NCBI GenBank assembly: GCA_031769625.1
Contig: JAUIMM010000636.1
Coordinates: 2,939,001 to 3,003,000, forward strand
DNA from: Taudactylus pleione
Lineage: Eukaryota; Chordata; Amphibia; Anura; Myobatrachidae
Direction of reading: 5' to 3'
DNA length: 64,000 nucleotides
Shown: piece by piece, positions 22,937 to 33,682 of the stretch
How the letters are laid out: each line of letters starts with the position of its first letter
Numbering within the stretch: position 1 is the stretch's first letter
The notes under the pieces: generated by a model
Database searches by the model: none
Seen by the model: the letters and a program-made list of their open reading frames with translations, nothing else
What the model was told of the DNA's origin: nothing
Made by a program: the position numbers and the translations under genes

Positions 22937-23657
22937 AAAGAACATGTGAAAATGTACATACCTTTATAGTTATCACCTCGTGAAGACGCCGTCCGTCCAC
23001 CCGGAAGCAGCAGCTGATGTCAGCATGCTACGTAAGTGCACCCGTCACCATGGTAACTGACCACAAATTTCTATAAAAGTAGAAACAATATACACAATAA
23101 TGGAAATTTTGGAAATGTTACCTCAAGATCGATGGCAACATCCGACCTGTAAACTAAATGTTACAGGCTCAAACACTAAGACGTGTGTGAACATCAAAAA
23201 TAGACATACATTAAGCATTAAGACATATATAGACATCAGAACCGGACGTACATGGACTAGCTGTTCTGATGTGAAGCATTAATGTGGTTGCCATCAACTT
23301 GTACAATGATCCTATAACTATAGGCAAACATGAACAGCATATGGTATTCAAAGTGATATGTAACAGAATGAATGGTATGTTCAATTCCAATAAGAAGAAT
23401 TTATCCACTTCAATAAGACCATCGTCTCAATAACTATATGCTAATAGCCAGTGAATTAACAGAGGCACATAATATTACCGCCAAAAACAATGATGACAAT
23501 AACGAAAAATAGCAACAAATAATGACAGCCATGATATCTGCTAGCACAGGATATTTCTAAACAAAGCATTGTAAGCCCAAATTTTCATTTAACCCCTGAG
23601 GGGCCAGAGAGACGAAAAATCCATTGGGATTCCAATCTTAACAAAGCTTTAGACCTA

Positions 23658-24020
23658 TCACCCCCTCTTGTCCATGGGGACATGGTCTATTAATTTGTTT
23701 CTCAAAGTTGCCAGATTGTGTTTGGCTGCTAAAAAATGGCGTGCAACGGGTTGCTCACTAGAACCTTTGGACAAGGCACTACGTATGGCACTTCTATGCA
23801 GTGCCATACGTTCCTTGAACATTCGTTCTGTTTTCCCCACGTAATTCTTACTGCATGGGCAGCTAATTAAGTAAACCACATATTTGGTGGTACAAGTTAG
23901 ATAGTATCTAATTAAATATGATTTGCCTGTCAACGGATGACTAAAGGAATTGCCAGTTAATAAGTATCGACAGGTTAAACAATCCGTGCATTTAAAACAT
24001 CCTTTTTTCTTACACATCAA
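23658..24020 (-). pseudogene. GIY-YIG endonuclease of Penelope B
   Basis: A 120-aa frame starts in the linker with Cys at 3, 8, 11, 14 and 17 (CFKCTDCLTC). It continues with YVVYLI (residues 47-52), YVGKT (60-64), Arg66, Arg71 and His75, the GIY-YIG core. The linker cysteines align in spacing with those of element A. A stop/frameshift at 24,020-24,037 separates it from the RT frame, so it is called a pseudogene even though the domain core is intact. Confidence 0.88.
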
Positions 24021-24036
24021 TGGCTGGTAGTGGTCC

Positions 24037-25602
24037 TTATTTTTGTCTGAGATGTGTTTTAATTAACAAATCCCTTAAATTTTTGCCTCTACTGAAGCTC
24101 TGCATTATCTTAAGGTTATGAAAACCCTTTAATTCAGGGTCAGAGGTAACGATTGGCCAGTATTTTTGTATTTCTTTATTGACAGTAGAACTGACTGGAC
24201 TATAGTGATTGGTCCATGGAATTTTTAACTTACTGTCATTTTTATGTTTGGACTGATCCAACAGATGTGATCTAGGAATGGCTAGAGCTTTTTGTTTCTG
24301 AGCTAACACTAATTCCTTGGGGTATCCTCTACTTAAAAATGTATCAACCATCTTATTTAATTGTGTCTCTAAACGAGCTTTATCACTGATAATTCTACAT
24401 GCCCTGATAAATTGAGAGAAAGGTAGAACATGTTTGGTACCCGAAGGGTGAAAACTGGTTAAATGCAATGTATTGTTCCTATCTGTCGGTTTGGAAAAAA
24501 GATCCGTCGTTAACATATTGTTTTCTAGAATGATAGTAACATCTAGGTAATTGATGGACTTAGTACTACATGTATACGTGAATTTAATAGGATGATTTAA
24601 TGCATTGTGCTGGTTGAAAATATTTTCCAAAGTGGATACAGGACCCGCCCACAAAATCAACAGATCGTCAATATAACGTTTGTACAAATAAATATGTTTG
24701 GAAACAAGAGAATCAGCAAAGATTATTTGATTTTCTACTTCAAACATAAAGCAATTTGACAGGGAAGGTGCCACGGCTGAGCCCATGGCACACCCTGCTA
24801 CCTGTAAATAATAAGAACCGTCAAACAAAAAATTATTTTTTGTTAATGTCAACTCTAAAAGTTGTATAAAAAAAGTTGATACTTTGACCCGTATAAGCAT
24901 GGTGATTGGTTAAGAGATGTTGAACTGCGCATAATCCAGCTTGATGAGGAATACTGGTATATAAATTCTTAACGTCCGCTGTGCATAATATTAAATTCGA
25001 TGGTAAATCAGTTAACAATGCCAAATCATTTAATAAGGTAGTAGTGTCTTTCAAAAATGACTTGTGACTTTGTACCACTGGTTGAAGATAGCTGTCAAGG
25101 TATACGGCAATGGGATGTAATAAAGAACCACGGGCCGAGATTATAGGTCTGCCCGGGGGTTTTGTCAAGGATTTGTGGACCTTGGGCACCGTATACAAAA
25201 TGGGAAGTCTTGGATGCTCCGAAGATAATGCCTCCATTAGTGAAGATGTAATTAAGTTAATTTCAAATGCAGACCTAAGTATTATGTCCAATTCTTTTTT
25301 AAATGAACTTGTGGGATTGCCTTTTAATTTAACGTAATTGACGTGTTGGTCAATAGGGAATAAATTAAATTTTTATAATCAGACAAGTTTTGTATAGTTA
25401 TCGATCCACCCTTGTCTGATGGACGAATAACTATTGATGTGTCCTGACGTAAGTCCTCAAGCGCCTTACATTCATCTCTAGTTAAATTGGAATGTTTATG
25501 GATGATGCTTTTTTGTTTAATGGTAGGAGAAGCTTTCAGAAGGCGAGAGAAAGTTTTTAATGAATGATTGGAAGATGGAGGGTCAAATTTTGACGGCGGC
25601 AA
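24037..25602 (-). pseudogene. Penelope-type reverse transcriptase (element B)
   Basis: Three overlapping frames cover the RT almost completely. 25,324-25,602 has SIVIRPSDKGGS (RT1). 24,833-25,291 has PILYTVPKVHK, PGRPIIS (RT2) and CTADVKNLYTSIPH (motif A, catalytic Asp106). 24,037-24,900 has GCAMGSAVAPSLSNCFM (motif B) and KRYIDDLLILW (motif C, YIDD at 76-79), then the thumb. Catalytic residues are all present; frameshifts near 24,850 and 25,310 break the gene. Penelope RTs are telomerase-related. Confidence 0.9.
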
Positions 25603-25610
25603 GAGTGGTC

Positions 25611-26013
25611 TTAATTTTGTTGGAATGGATTCATTGTAATTAGTAAAAGATGAAGTGTCTTTTCAAAAAATTCTTTGAGGCGGAGTTTACGTCCCAGTTT
25701 ATAATTCTCGATCTGCCATTCAAATGCATCATGGTTTCTGGTGGGCACGAACGATAAGCCAAGATTAAGGACTCGACGTTCTGTGGTGGTTAAGATTCTG
25801 TCCGACAAATTAAATACTAAGTCCGTCTCAGGAATGGAGGTCTGCGTTGTCCGCCTCTGCCTCTCGGTTTGTTTAACTCGCCTGGTATAAGTTCTCTTGC
25901 GTGTGCCGGAGTCCTGCGAGTGGACATGCCTAAAGGGATACTGGCCGAATTATTAGGAGTGGTATTAGTGTCAGAATCGCTTAATAGATGTGTTTCCGCT
26001 GAAGATGCCGCAT

Positions 26014-26057
<44 letters not shown>

Positions 26058-26095
26058 TACCTACAACAAGGAACGGCGGCACTCGAAGACTTCAA
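25611..26095 (-). pseudogene. N-terminal region of the Penelope B protein
   Basis: Two frames (25,611-25,808 and 25,817-26,095) precede the RT. The inner one has VLNLGLSFVPTRNHDAFEW, a segment typical of the region upstream of the RT in Penelope and related elements. The outer one reads through the AT microsatellite as alternating Tyr-Ile, so it extends into non-coding terminal repeat and its true start is lower than 26,016. A basic stretch (RGRGGQRRPP) follows the repeat. Confidence 0.65.
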
Positions 26096-26137
26096 TAGAT
26101 ATTCAAAATATGTGTATTATAAAAAAACATCATGAGA

Positions 26138-26171
26138 CACCAACGTACCACAATGTCCCTTTGTCAAGGTA
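26138..26171 (-). ncRNA. Hammerhead-like motif, copy 3, degraded (Penelope B, 5' repeat)
   Basis: On the minus strand: UACC (26,171-26,168), core UUGACAA (26,167-26,161), a weak GGGACAUUGUGG hairpin region, then ACGU (26,146-26,143), U, and GGUG (26,141-26,138). UACC and GGUG pair with one G-U wobble. The GAA before ACGU is lost, so this copy should be inactive. It sits at the same place relative to GGCGGCACTCGAAG as copy 2. Confidence 0.5.
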
Positions 26172-26175
26172 AGTA

Positions 26176-26740
26176 AGGTATGTTTTTGTTGCGGGGGGCA
26201 CCGGAGCTGTTGAACTCTATTCCATAGACAGAAACCTTACGGTTTGACATATCCCATTAAGGCTTCTTAGACATGATCTGAAAATTTCTGCCACTCAAAC
26301 TCCGAAAAGCTGATGCCTTAATGGACGTGTTCCTTGCGTAATACAGATATGGTATGCCATGACACCATGTGGTTAACTGCAGACGTAGCACTCTCACAGA
26401 GTGAGATTGCTGTCACTCAAAAAATGGTGAAGCTGCTAATTCACAGAATTGTGTGCTCATTGGAATACACACATGCAGTCTATGCAACTGAGGTCTGAGC
26501 AGTTATGTGGTACACACATCTCATTCAGTGCCCACCATCTTCCCATTCAGTCACCACAATAATCCCACTGGGTTCCAACATCCTTCTAACTCAATACATC
26601 TATCTCATTTATTATACACATTCAGCTAAAACTATTATACTCTGTCTATGCATGTACACTAACTTCGCCTCCATGCTGCTATAACTTCCCCAATCTCTAC
26701 AGCTGTGTGTTCTTCCAACTGTGCTAGTCTGCATGCCCTC
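26176..26740. other. Spacer, nothing recognised
   Basis: No gene or repeat ends recognised. Confidence 0.4.
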
Positions 26741-26744
26741 ATCC

Positions 26745-28360
26745 ACACCAATGTGTCTTTCCCCATGTGCACCCTGGGCAGTGGGTGCTGGGTTGATTGT
26801 GTTGTGTGGTGCATATAAAAATATAAATATTGTCTTTTGCAGTAGTACTACAGGTCCCAGCAGGCATCCCCGCATACTGCCACTTGTAGAACCACAAGTA
26901 CAAGAAGGCAGGGCATTAAGGACCCTCTGGTACCTGTGGTACCCCTGCAAAAGAAACATTAAAATTATAAAAAAAGACACCATTTTTTAAATTATTTTAT
27001 TTTGCCGTACCTTCACCTGGGGGCGGCAGCCTTTAAGCTCTTTTACACGGCCGCCGCTCATCCAGGGCTTCCGCTGCGTCTTCATGCTTCAGCTGGTCTT
27101 CTCTCCAGATACCCGGCCGATGTACTGACTTGAAGGAGCTTTATATAAGGCAGCAAAGTGGGCGGGGCGATGACGCCACAAGCCGTGAGTGGCTCGCGGT
27201 GGCCATCTTTGAATTTCAATAATGGCATTGAGGCACCATTTTTGAAAAGGGCACACTCGGTTCTCACCATTGAAGTCAATGGTGAGAACAGCTCATTGGC
27301 TGAGAGGCAGATGGCTCACCTCTCTCAGCCAATGAGCACTCCGCATCGGGATTTCTGAACTGAAATCCCGGGCAAAGCTGTCTTTCGGGTAGTACTGTTC
27401 TTAGAGAACACTACCAATGTACGAGGGTCCGCGTATTTCCGTTTTTTTAATTTTGCCAAGACCCTGGATTGTCTGAAGAGGACAGATCCATGCATAGGAG
27501 GAGGTGAGTATGGATATTTTATTACAGGTAATCCATAGGACTATCTACTGGAGAAGAGGACAGATTGGCTTCAGGGATACTAGGTGAGTATGTGAGATAG
27601 TGTGTGCATGTGTGTGTGCATTTATGTTTTGATAAAATTTTACTTTTCTACAGTGTGTGTGTTTTATGGTTTTTTAATATTGCTTTTGCTGTGGAGCTTC
27701 AGGTACCAGCAGGACTGTAATGCCCTGCATGTTGATACTTGTGCTTCTCCAAGTACCAGCATGTGGGGGAGGCTTCCTGGGAACTGTAGTTCCACAGCAA
27801 AAGCCAATATTTTAACTCTTTACTTGCACCACACTTTACACAATCAACCCAGCAGCCACTGCTCCAGGGGTGCCGGGGATAGCCTCAGGCTATCTACCTG
27901 GGCCTGCGGTGCCCTGGAGAAGGGGACCCCTTTATTGGGGAGGTCCCCATCTCCCCAGGGATCCCCAGCCTGGGCTGACTAGTGGTCAGGGGAGATGCAT
28001 TGGCTGGGGGGCCCAGTGAAAGGGCTCCCCTGGATGTGGCATCACCCCCCTGCTAGAAAGAGTCCGGTGCTGGTTCTGATAAATACAGGGGGACCCTATG
28101 CATTTTTCCCCCTGTATTTCCAGAACTAGGGCTGGTGCAGACTCCATTGCTGGTTTTACTGAATACTGAGGACCCCTACGTCATTTGTCCCCCGTATATT
28201 GGCAACCAGAGCTAGTTCTGACTAGCCCGGTGCTGGTTGTGCTTCATACTGGGACCCTTCATAATTTGTCCTCTGTATATAGCACAACTAGTACTGTGTC
28301 TCCAAAGCCCGGTGCTGGTTGTTTTCTGGGGGGTGGGGCTACGCCAATTTTCTTTTAAAT
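26745..28360. repeat. Diverged copy of the long inverted-repeat element of 58.2-60.8 kb
   Basis: 26,770-26,990 matches the left arm of the palindrome (GGGTTGATTGTG, TGTCTTTTGCAGTAGTACTA, CAGGGCATTAAGG). 27,360-28,330 matches its right arm (TTTTGCCAAGACC, AGTACCAGCATGTGGGG, GGGGTGCCGGGGATAGCC, CCCAGTGAAAGGGCTCCCCT). A short central palindrome lies at 27,200-27,345 (TTCTCACCATTGAAGTCAAT/ATTGACTTCAATGGTGAGAA type and CTCATTGGCTGAGAG/CTCTCAGCCAATGAG). The left arm is much shorter than the right. Non-coding. Confidence 0.75.
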
Positions 28361-28364
28361 GAAA

Positions 28365-29520
28365 CACAGAAAGAAGCAGGTATCATGGATCTTCCAGATT
28401 CAAGCCTGCATCTGTGTGCTGCTACCTCTTCCTCCCAGCAGGAGGAAATTACAGCTTTGAAAAAACGGCTTGTGCCGAGAAACGCGTCAGCGGCACACCC
28501 CCAGTGCATTTTGAGGCTCCAACCACGCTACTTCAGAGGGCACATTGTCTCACCATACAGTACCATTCACTGCCTGTGCATTTTTGCCGGGTGCACGGAC
28601 TACCAGACGCCGGCTCCTGTTTTGTGGTGACCTTAACCTACAAAGTGAGCATTCACCTAACAGCATTTACATCGGAGTTCAATTGCTGGACACTGCATTA
28701 CAGTGGCCCTTGCTTCCACACCGGCTTTCCACGCTCTAGGCTTGATAGATCTGGACGTTTGGCTGACACACGCTGCCTCCTCTCAGGTACCTGATACAAA
28801 CCCCCATTTTATGAGGAGCATATACCGTCAACTCCAGGATTTTTTTCAAATCTTTCCAAGCAGTTTCTACTGTTACTAATTGTGAATACATATATACTTT
28901 AATATATCTTGCATGCTGGGAGTTCCAAAACTGTCAGGAAAACTGTGAAACTGACTATATTTCAGGTGTTATTACAGCGGTGTTTATGGCATGTTAGGTG
29001 TTCCTATTATCCAGGACTTCCTTGGATTAATTTCAGTATCTCAATATTGGCTATCAACCCTAAGGATCTTAATTAAGGACTCTCACTCAGAGACTATTAA
29101 GTTTCCGATACATCTATGCCACTTTGCAATTGCTACAACAGTAGCTACATTTGTTCTAATCCTTGATACTTTCCAATAGGTTTCCAGCAGAGATACCTCA
29201 GATTTGTCACTCAGTTAACCCTTGGGTAATTTCTCTTACACCTCCAGCGGGCTGCAATTCACTTGATTATGTTTTTACATTTTACATTTTTTTTTTGTAT
29301 TATTTCATTTATTGTTTTTATTCATGCATTTATCTTTTGGTATTATCTAATTAAATGTGTTTTTGACCATTACCTATTCCTTTTCTAAATTGATGCATTC
29401 ATGTAACTTATTGCCATTTCTGATATATATAATTATTTAATTTTCTATTTTTCTAATTATCTATTATTATCTATCATATGCCAATAGACCCTGCGCTTCC
29501 ACCTTTTTATTCTGGTACCT
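28365..29520 (+). mobile_element. Probable Penelope-like 3' tail (element D)
   Basis: No coding part is present. The assignment rests on the hammerhead-like motif at 28,454-28,491 and on its position relative to the following AT-rich tail, which resembles the region downstream of the same motif in element A (11,200-11,980). The boundaries are guesses: the left edge is where the long inverted-repeat element stops, the right edge where the A/T-rich tail ends near AATAAAACAAACC. Confidence 0.4.
28454..28491 (+). ncRNA. Hammerhead-ribozyme-like motif, copy 4
   Basis: GCT (28,454-28,456), core TTGAAAA (28,457-28,463), AA, hairpin CGGC-TTGT-GCCG (28,466-28,477), A, GAA (28,479-28,481), ACGCGT (28,482-28,487), C (28,488), AGC (28,489-28,491). 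GCT pairs with AGC as stem I. Core positions 3 and 8 are U and A, as in copies 1 and 6. Confidence 0.5.
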
Positions 29521-29529
29521 AATAAAACA

Positions 29530-30600
29530 AACCCCAAATCTAAATTCACCCCCTACCCTGAGTTATGCATTCACAAAAAAAACCCATAGAGAACAGCAGA
29601 AAAGTGGTCCTAATTGAGAATGTCAGAAACAACTGACAGTTGGACTCTTCGATTACTCCCAAATCCTAATTTTTTATGTTTATGTCCTGAAATTTGGCAT
29701 GCAGCACTGAGTGACAGTTCTGCCAGTCCGTGCCAAATTTCAGCTCCGTACCTCCAATATCTTTTGAGGTGTAGCCCCTTAAACACCATTCTGCCAATTA
29801 CAGTGAGGATCTGCTGCAGGTGAAACAGTCTGTCCTCCAGTCACAGTCCTTGCCCCTTTGTCACCTGCCCAGTTCTGTGTGTGAACAGTATGTTAAATAC
29901 AGTAAATGTTTTATTCTTTTTACTTTGGCCATATTTGACCATATTAATTAGGTAACTTTTATTTGATCTTTTATAGAATTAATCCATCCATTTACTTTAT
30001 TACATAAGACAAACTGTGAACTTTCAAATTGACCTATTGCCTCTTGAGTGTTACAGGCTGTACCCCATAGTAAAAGAACAGTATAACCAGTGACTATTAT
30101 TATTTATCTTATTTTATGTTCAATTTCGAGACGCAGAATCACTTTTGTATATACCTGAGACTGCAGCATGATCAGACACAAAATGTACCAGCTGACAGCA
30201 TTGAGGAAGCACTGGGAGAATTACTAATAAGATATTTGGATATAAAAACTAAAACAAATATATAATTTGTTAGATTTGACATAATGTTTCACAACAATTG
30301 CTATTTTGGATGTGATTCTTTTTTTTAATAAATAGATCATAATCCTAAAATACTGTATTAGCTATTACCTGAACATATATAGTATTTGCATGGTTACAAT
30401 AATGTGTTTAATTGTTAACTTTGTATCAGTCTAACCAAATTTTGCTAAATGATATGACTATGCCTTAACTCATTATCTAACATTTTAATAATGGCACTTG
30501 CATACCAAAACCAGTTAAGAATGCTACAATTGTTAGATTATATTAAATAAAAGCTGTGCCGTCTGCCGTGGCTTCAACTCATTCTCACAGCACTTAAGGC
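29530..30600. other. AT-rich spacer, nothing recognised
   Basis: No coding, repeat or RNA features recognised. Confidence 0.5.
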
Positions 30601-30603
30601 GAT

Positions 30604-31000
30604 GGGCAAAACTTCCTAAGTGGCGATTTGACGGTGGTTTCTATTCTATTCTAAACCCTGGCGGTTTGGTGGGGGATTCTATTCTGTTCTAAACCCCAGG
30701 GGTTTGGTGGCAGTTTTGCAGCAGTTTCTAAATGACAGCCCTGTTCTATTCTAAAATGTGTTTTGACTGTGGTTTGGTGGTGGTTTTGCTATCTGCAGAT
30801 TCACTAAGGCCAAAACCACTGCAAAACTGCCATCAAAACACATTTTAGAATAGAATAGAACAGGGCTGTCATTTCAAAACTGCTGCAAAACCGCCACCAA
30901 ACCCCTGGGGTTTAGAACAGAATAGAACCCGCCACCAAACTGCCGGGGTTTAGAATAGAATAGAACCTGCTGTCAAACCACCGCTTAGTAAATTTTGCCC
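30604..31000. mobile_element. Palindromic MITE, 3-bp TSD GAT
   Basis: It starts GGGCAAAACTTCCTAAG and ends CTTAGTAAATTTTGCCC, with GAT at 30,601-30,603 and 31,001-31,003. The whole 397 bp is one imperfect palindrome centred near 30,795, with blocks such as CAAAACTGCCATCAAAACAC mirrored by GTGTTTTGACTGTGGTTTGG. A related end (TTAGTAAATTTACCCC) occurs near 43,785. Confidence 0.88.
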
Positions 31001-33125
31001 GATATCTGTCACAATTTGAGCCAAATGTACAAGTGGTGAGATTTGGCAAAAGTGCCAATTTTGCCACAGACATTTTTTTAAAGGCTAAAACAAATTGGTT
31101 TTGCCTTTAAAAAACATAACGCTTTAAATCTTGCTACAGAATTGGCAAAAAAAATTGTCAGTGTTGCCACATTGCACTAAATTACATTTCTCCTTTTGTC
31201 TTTCACTGTAAAGCAGTCCCTGGTAGCAACAATGATCTGGAACCTACCTAATTGTAAGCCCCTATTAATTGTAAGATAGTTGTTAATATGGTCACATACA
31301 CCTCCTGCAGCACACCTATGTCATAGATTTGAAAATTAAAATGGCACAATGGGGAACACAATTTGCATGTTTTTATGGGAGCACCTGGTTGGTTGCAGCT
31401 GCTTCTGCATCCACACAGGATGAGAATATTTAAACATAATTGAAAGGGTGGGAAAAGGGGTGTTCCACAGTGCCTGATTAAGGGTTTCTGCTGCCCTAGG
31501 CTAAAAACTCTCACTGCACCCACCATCACTACCAAAAAACAAAGTTTACACCAGCAGATGACTCAAACTATGGACTGCTCAGTTATTTAATCAGTGTTAT
31601 TGGTTTATTGATAGATAACAGGTGCAACCGTACTCACTATTATATGTACACTGATAATGTAGCGAAGCTTGTGCAGAACAGGGTCCTACTGTATACAGCT
31701 CACCAGTCGGGTGCTTGTAGATAGAGGTGCAGGGATGCTGGAACAGCTTTAAATCAGGCAAAGTTGTAACTAGGGTGGTCTGGCCGGTGCACAGAGCACA
31801 GATGCCCTGTGGGCAGAACTAGCTGCCACCACCATAATCTGTAAGTGCCCCTACTGCCTACTGCCCACTGCAATGAATTATAGTAGTGGTGCACCGCTAT
31901 TAATATATTTCGGAGTGGGCAGTAACTATCTTCTGTGCTCCATCTCCTCAAGTGCCTTCAGGGAGAGATGGAGAGATGGACATCATGATGTCACATCTCT
32001 CAAGCAGAGGAGCTGCGGACCAGCGGGCAGGTAGCCAGAGGAAGGTAAGTGTTGAGAGCTGGAAGAGACACTGACACTGGGCAATGCTGGAAGTGCCACA
32101 GGGCACTGGAAGTGACACTGGGGACTGGGGTTGGAATTAACAAAAATCATGATTTAATAATAGAGGCATAAGAAGGGGATTGGGAGCAGGGGCATATACA
32201 TATAATGGGTGCAGGGTGTACGGGGCACACGGGCCAGGGGGCCCACACTGCACACCATGCACCTTTATAGTCTTATACTTACCTGCCCATAGTCTCCAGA
32301 GTGCTGCTCTGCAGTGACAGTGGCTGCAGAGCCATAGCTAGACTTTTTGGTGCCCTGTGCCAGAAAGAGCATTGGCTCCCCCCTCATTTTTCAAAGGGAC
32401 ATAATGCACCCAAAAAAGGCCCATGGCTTCATGGGGAAGGGCCAGGGAAGAGATAGGAGAGGCCAGGAGATGCTGGGGATAAAATAAGAGGAAGCTACAA
32501 GTGAGATTGATAATAAACAGAAATTTGACAGCCCAAACAGTGCCTCCTGACCTGTGGTGCCCTGTGCCATGGCACCGGCCGCACTACCCTAGCTATGGCC
32601 CTGAGTGGCTGTGGCTGTGACAGTGTAACGTAGCATTTTGCATGCAGTCACACACAGAACATAAGCATGCTGCATCTCATTTTAATCAACAGAAGCTGCT
32701 TGTACATCCTATTCTATAACTTTGAGAATAAGATGCATAAGTAGGTAAAAGTCACACAAACATACGATTGGCGCTACTGAGTCACAAGGTGTTCGTTTTG
32801 TTTAACTTGAGATGTAGAGCACTGAGGTCATCTGTATGTTGTCACAACTGTATACTTGTTTGGTCCCTTCAAAATCACTTGAAAATTTAATGTCCTCAGA
32901 GATTGTGGAAATGCGACATTAGTACATATACAGCATTTCTAGACACATTGCGACCAATATACTAATACAAACATGTAAATCAAGTGACACATTGCAAAAA
33001 CAGGACTAATGACCCGTCACTAAAAGTGATCACAAGACCTCAATGAACAGTATTGTAGAAGAAAGCTGGAAGATGAATAAAGTGGTAGTTTTAAAGTGCT
33101 TGCTGAGTGGTGTCTAGAGTGACAT
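31001..33125. other. Spacer with small hAT-like and other repeat fragments
   Basis: Fragments seen: CAGTGCCTGATTAAGGG at about 31,470; a segment from GAGCCATAGCTAGAC to CCCTAGCTATGGCCCTG at 32,328-32,603 with inverted ends (likely MITE); and a GGGGCATATACATATAATGG fragment at about 32,187 whose TATAATGGGTGC motif recurs in inverted form near 35,380. No coding sequence recognised. Confidence 0.45.
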
Positions 33126-33129
33126 GGGG

Positions 33130-33682
33130 CAGTTTTTAGAGAGCAGGGGGCTCATGTGCAGTCTCCATGCAGGCTCCCTCCTCTATCGCTGCGCAGTAGA
33201 CTCTGGCAGTGTGTCAAAGTCTACTGCATATGGCTGCGCAGGTCTCCGGGAACATGGTTCTGCACAATTTTCCTGGTGTTTTCTTTAGTGCCGACGTGGG
33301 ACTCTGAAGAGCTGAGTATTATATATGGGTGCAAGGTGTAGGGTGAGTCCATTATAGATACACCACTGGGTGTTACATCCTGAAGTACAGTTCTGAACTC
33401 CGGCTAAACATGGTCTCTGCGACTCTGCGAATAGGAATACAGCCGCATTCACTGACATGACCGTGACACTCCCATAACACACCCAACACCGCCCAGACAC
33501 CGTCCATGGTTTTGCCTCAACGGTTCTATTGTCAGCGTCTCCATACACAGTAGCGGACGCCACGTTTACTCAGGGGAACGCCTGCACAGTAGGGATTTAC
33601 AGGACATTTTGCACATGCACAGTAGAAAATATTCGTTAAGTTACGCAGACTTCGGCATCCACCTCTGAACCAGGCCCGCTAA
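33130..33682. mobile_element. MITE-like element (GCGCAGTAGACTC family)
   Basis: The right end CACCTCTGAACCAGGCCCG resembles the GGGCCTGATTCAG end group. The interior GCGCAGTAGACTCTGGCAGT and TCCGGGAACATGG resemble 62,640-62,740. The left end is not sharply defined. GC-rich and non-coding. Confidence 0.45.

Larger units (their letters stand above)
22749..26175 (-). mobile_element. Penelope-like element B (Neptune-like), nearly full length
   Basis: The best-preserved retroelement in the window. On the minus strand from 26.2 kb: 5' terminal repeat with a degraded hammerhead-like motif, an N-terminal region (25,611-26,095), reverse transcriptase (24,037-25,602), cysteine-rich linker and GIY-YIG endonuclease (23,658-24,020), a 3' untranslated region, and a 3' terminal repeat with a well-formed hammerhead-like motif. 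GGCGGCACTCGAAG occurs in the same orientation at 22,851-22,864 and 26,075-26,088, marking direct terminal repeats (pseudo-LTRs) known for this class. Exact outer ends are uncertain because of the AT microsatellites. Confidence 0.85.
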
